Assembly (NCBI RefSeq): GCF_003007785.1
Contig: NZ_PXOH01000042.1
Coordinates: 1 to 34,906, forward strand
Direction: 5' to 3'
Length of the DNA: 34,906 bases
From: Aphanothece hegewaldii CCALA 016
GTDB lineage: Bacteria > Cyanobacteriota > Cyanobacteriia > Cyanobacteriales > Microcystaceae
Each line of letters begins with the position of its first letter. Positions within the stretch are counted from its first letter, which is position 1. The translations under genes and the position numbers were made by a program. Of this stretch, positions 34,440-34,906 are shown in pieces. The notes beneath the pieces were generated by a model, which saw nothing but the letters and a program-made list of their open reading frames with translations, had not been told where the DNA came from and made no database searches.

Positions 34440-34828
34440 ACCTCTTGCGTAAAACCTAAAAATGAGTTAAATAAAAAGAGAATAATTAAACCATATTAGG
34501 TATATAATGCGCTATAGACAAGCCTTAAAAATGTCAACTTCTGACTTTAAACGCACTTATGGTGTCAGTCAAGAGACGTTTCAAAAAATGATAGAAGTAG
34601 TGCTAAAAGCTAAAATAGGTAAGCGAGGCTGTCATTCTAAATTATCAATTCCTGACCAAATCTTACTAACTTTACAATATTTGCGAGAGTATCGAACATT
34701 TTTTCATATTGCTCAAGACTGGGGAGTTCATGAATCAACGGCTTATCGAATTGTCAGAAGAATTGAAGATGTTTTAATTAAATCTGAAGAATTCCGACTC
34801 CCAAGTCAACGCCAACTGCAAAAAAGCG
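34438..34828 (+). mobile_element. IS5-family element, left part only
   Basis: From about 34438 the sequence AGACCTCTTGCGTAAAACC resembles IS5/IS1031-group ends (GAGACCTxTTGC type) and leads to a transposase start at 34507. The element is lost at the 78-bp terminal repeat, so the right end is not in the window. The exact left boundary is uncertain by a few bases. Confidence 0.5.
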
Positions 34829-34833
34829 GGTAG
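34507..34833 (+). pseudogene. IS5-family transposase N-terminal fragment
   Basis: About 107 codons from an ATG: MRYRQALKMSTSDFKRTYGV, SIPDQILLTLQYLREYRTFF and WGVHESTAYRIVRRIED. This is the helix-turn-helix region that precedes the DDE domain in IS5-family (IS1031-like) transposases. The coding sequence would normally continue after RQLQKS into VLVDATE-type catalytic sequence; instead it enters the 78-bp repeat and stops at once. It is truncated at the same repeat that cuts the IS4 gene at the left end. Confidence 0.75.
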
Positions 34834-34906
34834 TCCCTACAAACGAGTGGAGGTCGGGAAGTCATAGGCTTTTTCAGGTATGGGGGCAACGAGTAGCTCC
34901 CGCCAA
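34829..34906. repeat. Terminal inverted repeat, right copy (78 bp)
   Basis: Exact reverse complement of bases 1-78. It contains a possible short stem (TCGGGA with TCCCG) but no open frame. It follows directly on the truncated IS5 transposase. As at the left end, the interrupted transposase is read in the sense direction into the repeat. Confidence 0.9.

Noticed and set aside
1..34906. Linear replicon with terminal inverted repeats (telomere-like)
   Set aside because: The ends interrupt transposase genes and show no telomere or protelomerase context. A contig break in a multicopy element is simpler.

Overview
The window looks like a piece of a cyanobacterial genome, probably a unicellular or colonial chroococcalean of the Crocosphaera/Cyanothece/Rippkaea/Microcystis type. 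The pointers are several HIP1 palindromes (GCGATCGC, for example at 5024, near 15757, 16738 and 20870, and near 29050 and 33713), two COP23-domain proteins, a GluR0-type glutamate-gated K+ channel, CHAT-domain and haemagglutinin-type two-partner secretion proteins, and typical cyanobacterial IS families. It is an accessory region. Both ends are fragments of different transposase genes that run into the same 78-bp sequence in inverted orientation, so the window is probably a contig broken at a repeated element.

Layout. 1-1760: an IS4 transposase fragment, a Rpn-like PD-(D/E)XK gene and an IS1 remnant. 1759-3550 (minus): a GluR0-like channel overlapping a small secreted protein. 3635-8361 (plus): pseudokinase, COP23, COP23, active Ser/Thr kinase; both kinases carry one membrane span and a C-terminal sensor-like domain. 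8364-11306 (minus): a lipoprotein-like trypsin-type protease, then an FHA protein with a dynamin-like but degenerate body and two membrane spans. 11559-20567 (plus): a 3002-residue TpsA exoprotein ending in a CHAT protease domain, facing its likely TpsB pore (20623-22353, minus). 22513-24060 (minus): an FHA protein fused to a seven-bladed WD40 propeller. 24419-32727 (plus): eight consecutive coiled-coil genes. 32728-34906: nested, broken IS elements, a small MITE-like insertion and an RHS fragment.

The most interesting part is the eight-gene coiled-coil operon. By comparing the termini I read it as a four-gene module A-B-C-D (24419-28266) followed by a diverged copy A'-B'-C'-D' (28329-32727). 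C and C' share an N-terminal pattern and end in the same kind of motif (A-x-D-x-[VL]-G-I-x-F). B and B' share an internal LT-x-x-QL segment and a similar C-terminus. D and D' share the N-terminal TVI...L...AD-x-A pattern. A and A' match only weakly. B' has gained a membrane anchor or signal sequence and a Ser/Thr-rich linker. The FHA-WD40 gene is transcribed divergently from a shared 358-bp control region.

Working inference: a Ser/Thr-phosphorylation signalling island (active kinase, pseudokinase and two FHA readers) next to a putative coiled-coil scaffold or filament system and a large exported adhesin/protease. I do not recognise the coiled-coil proteins as a named family, and their function is not shown by the sequence.
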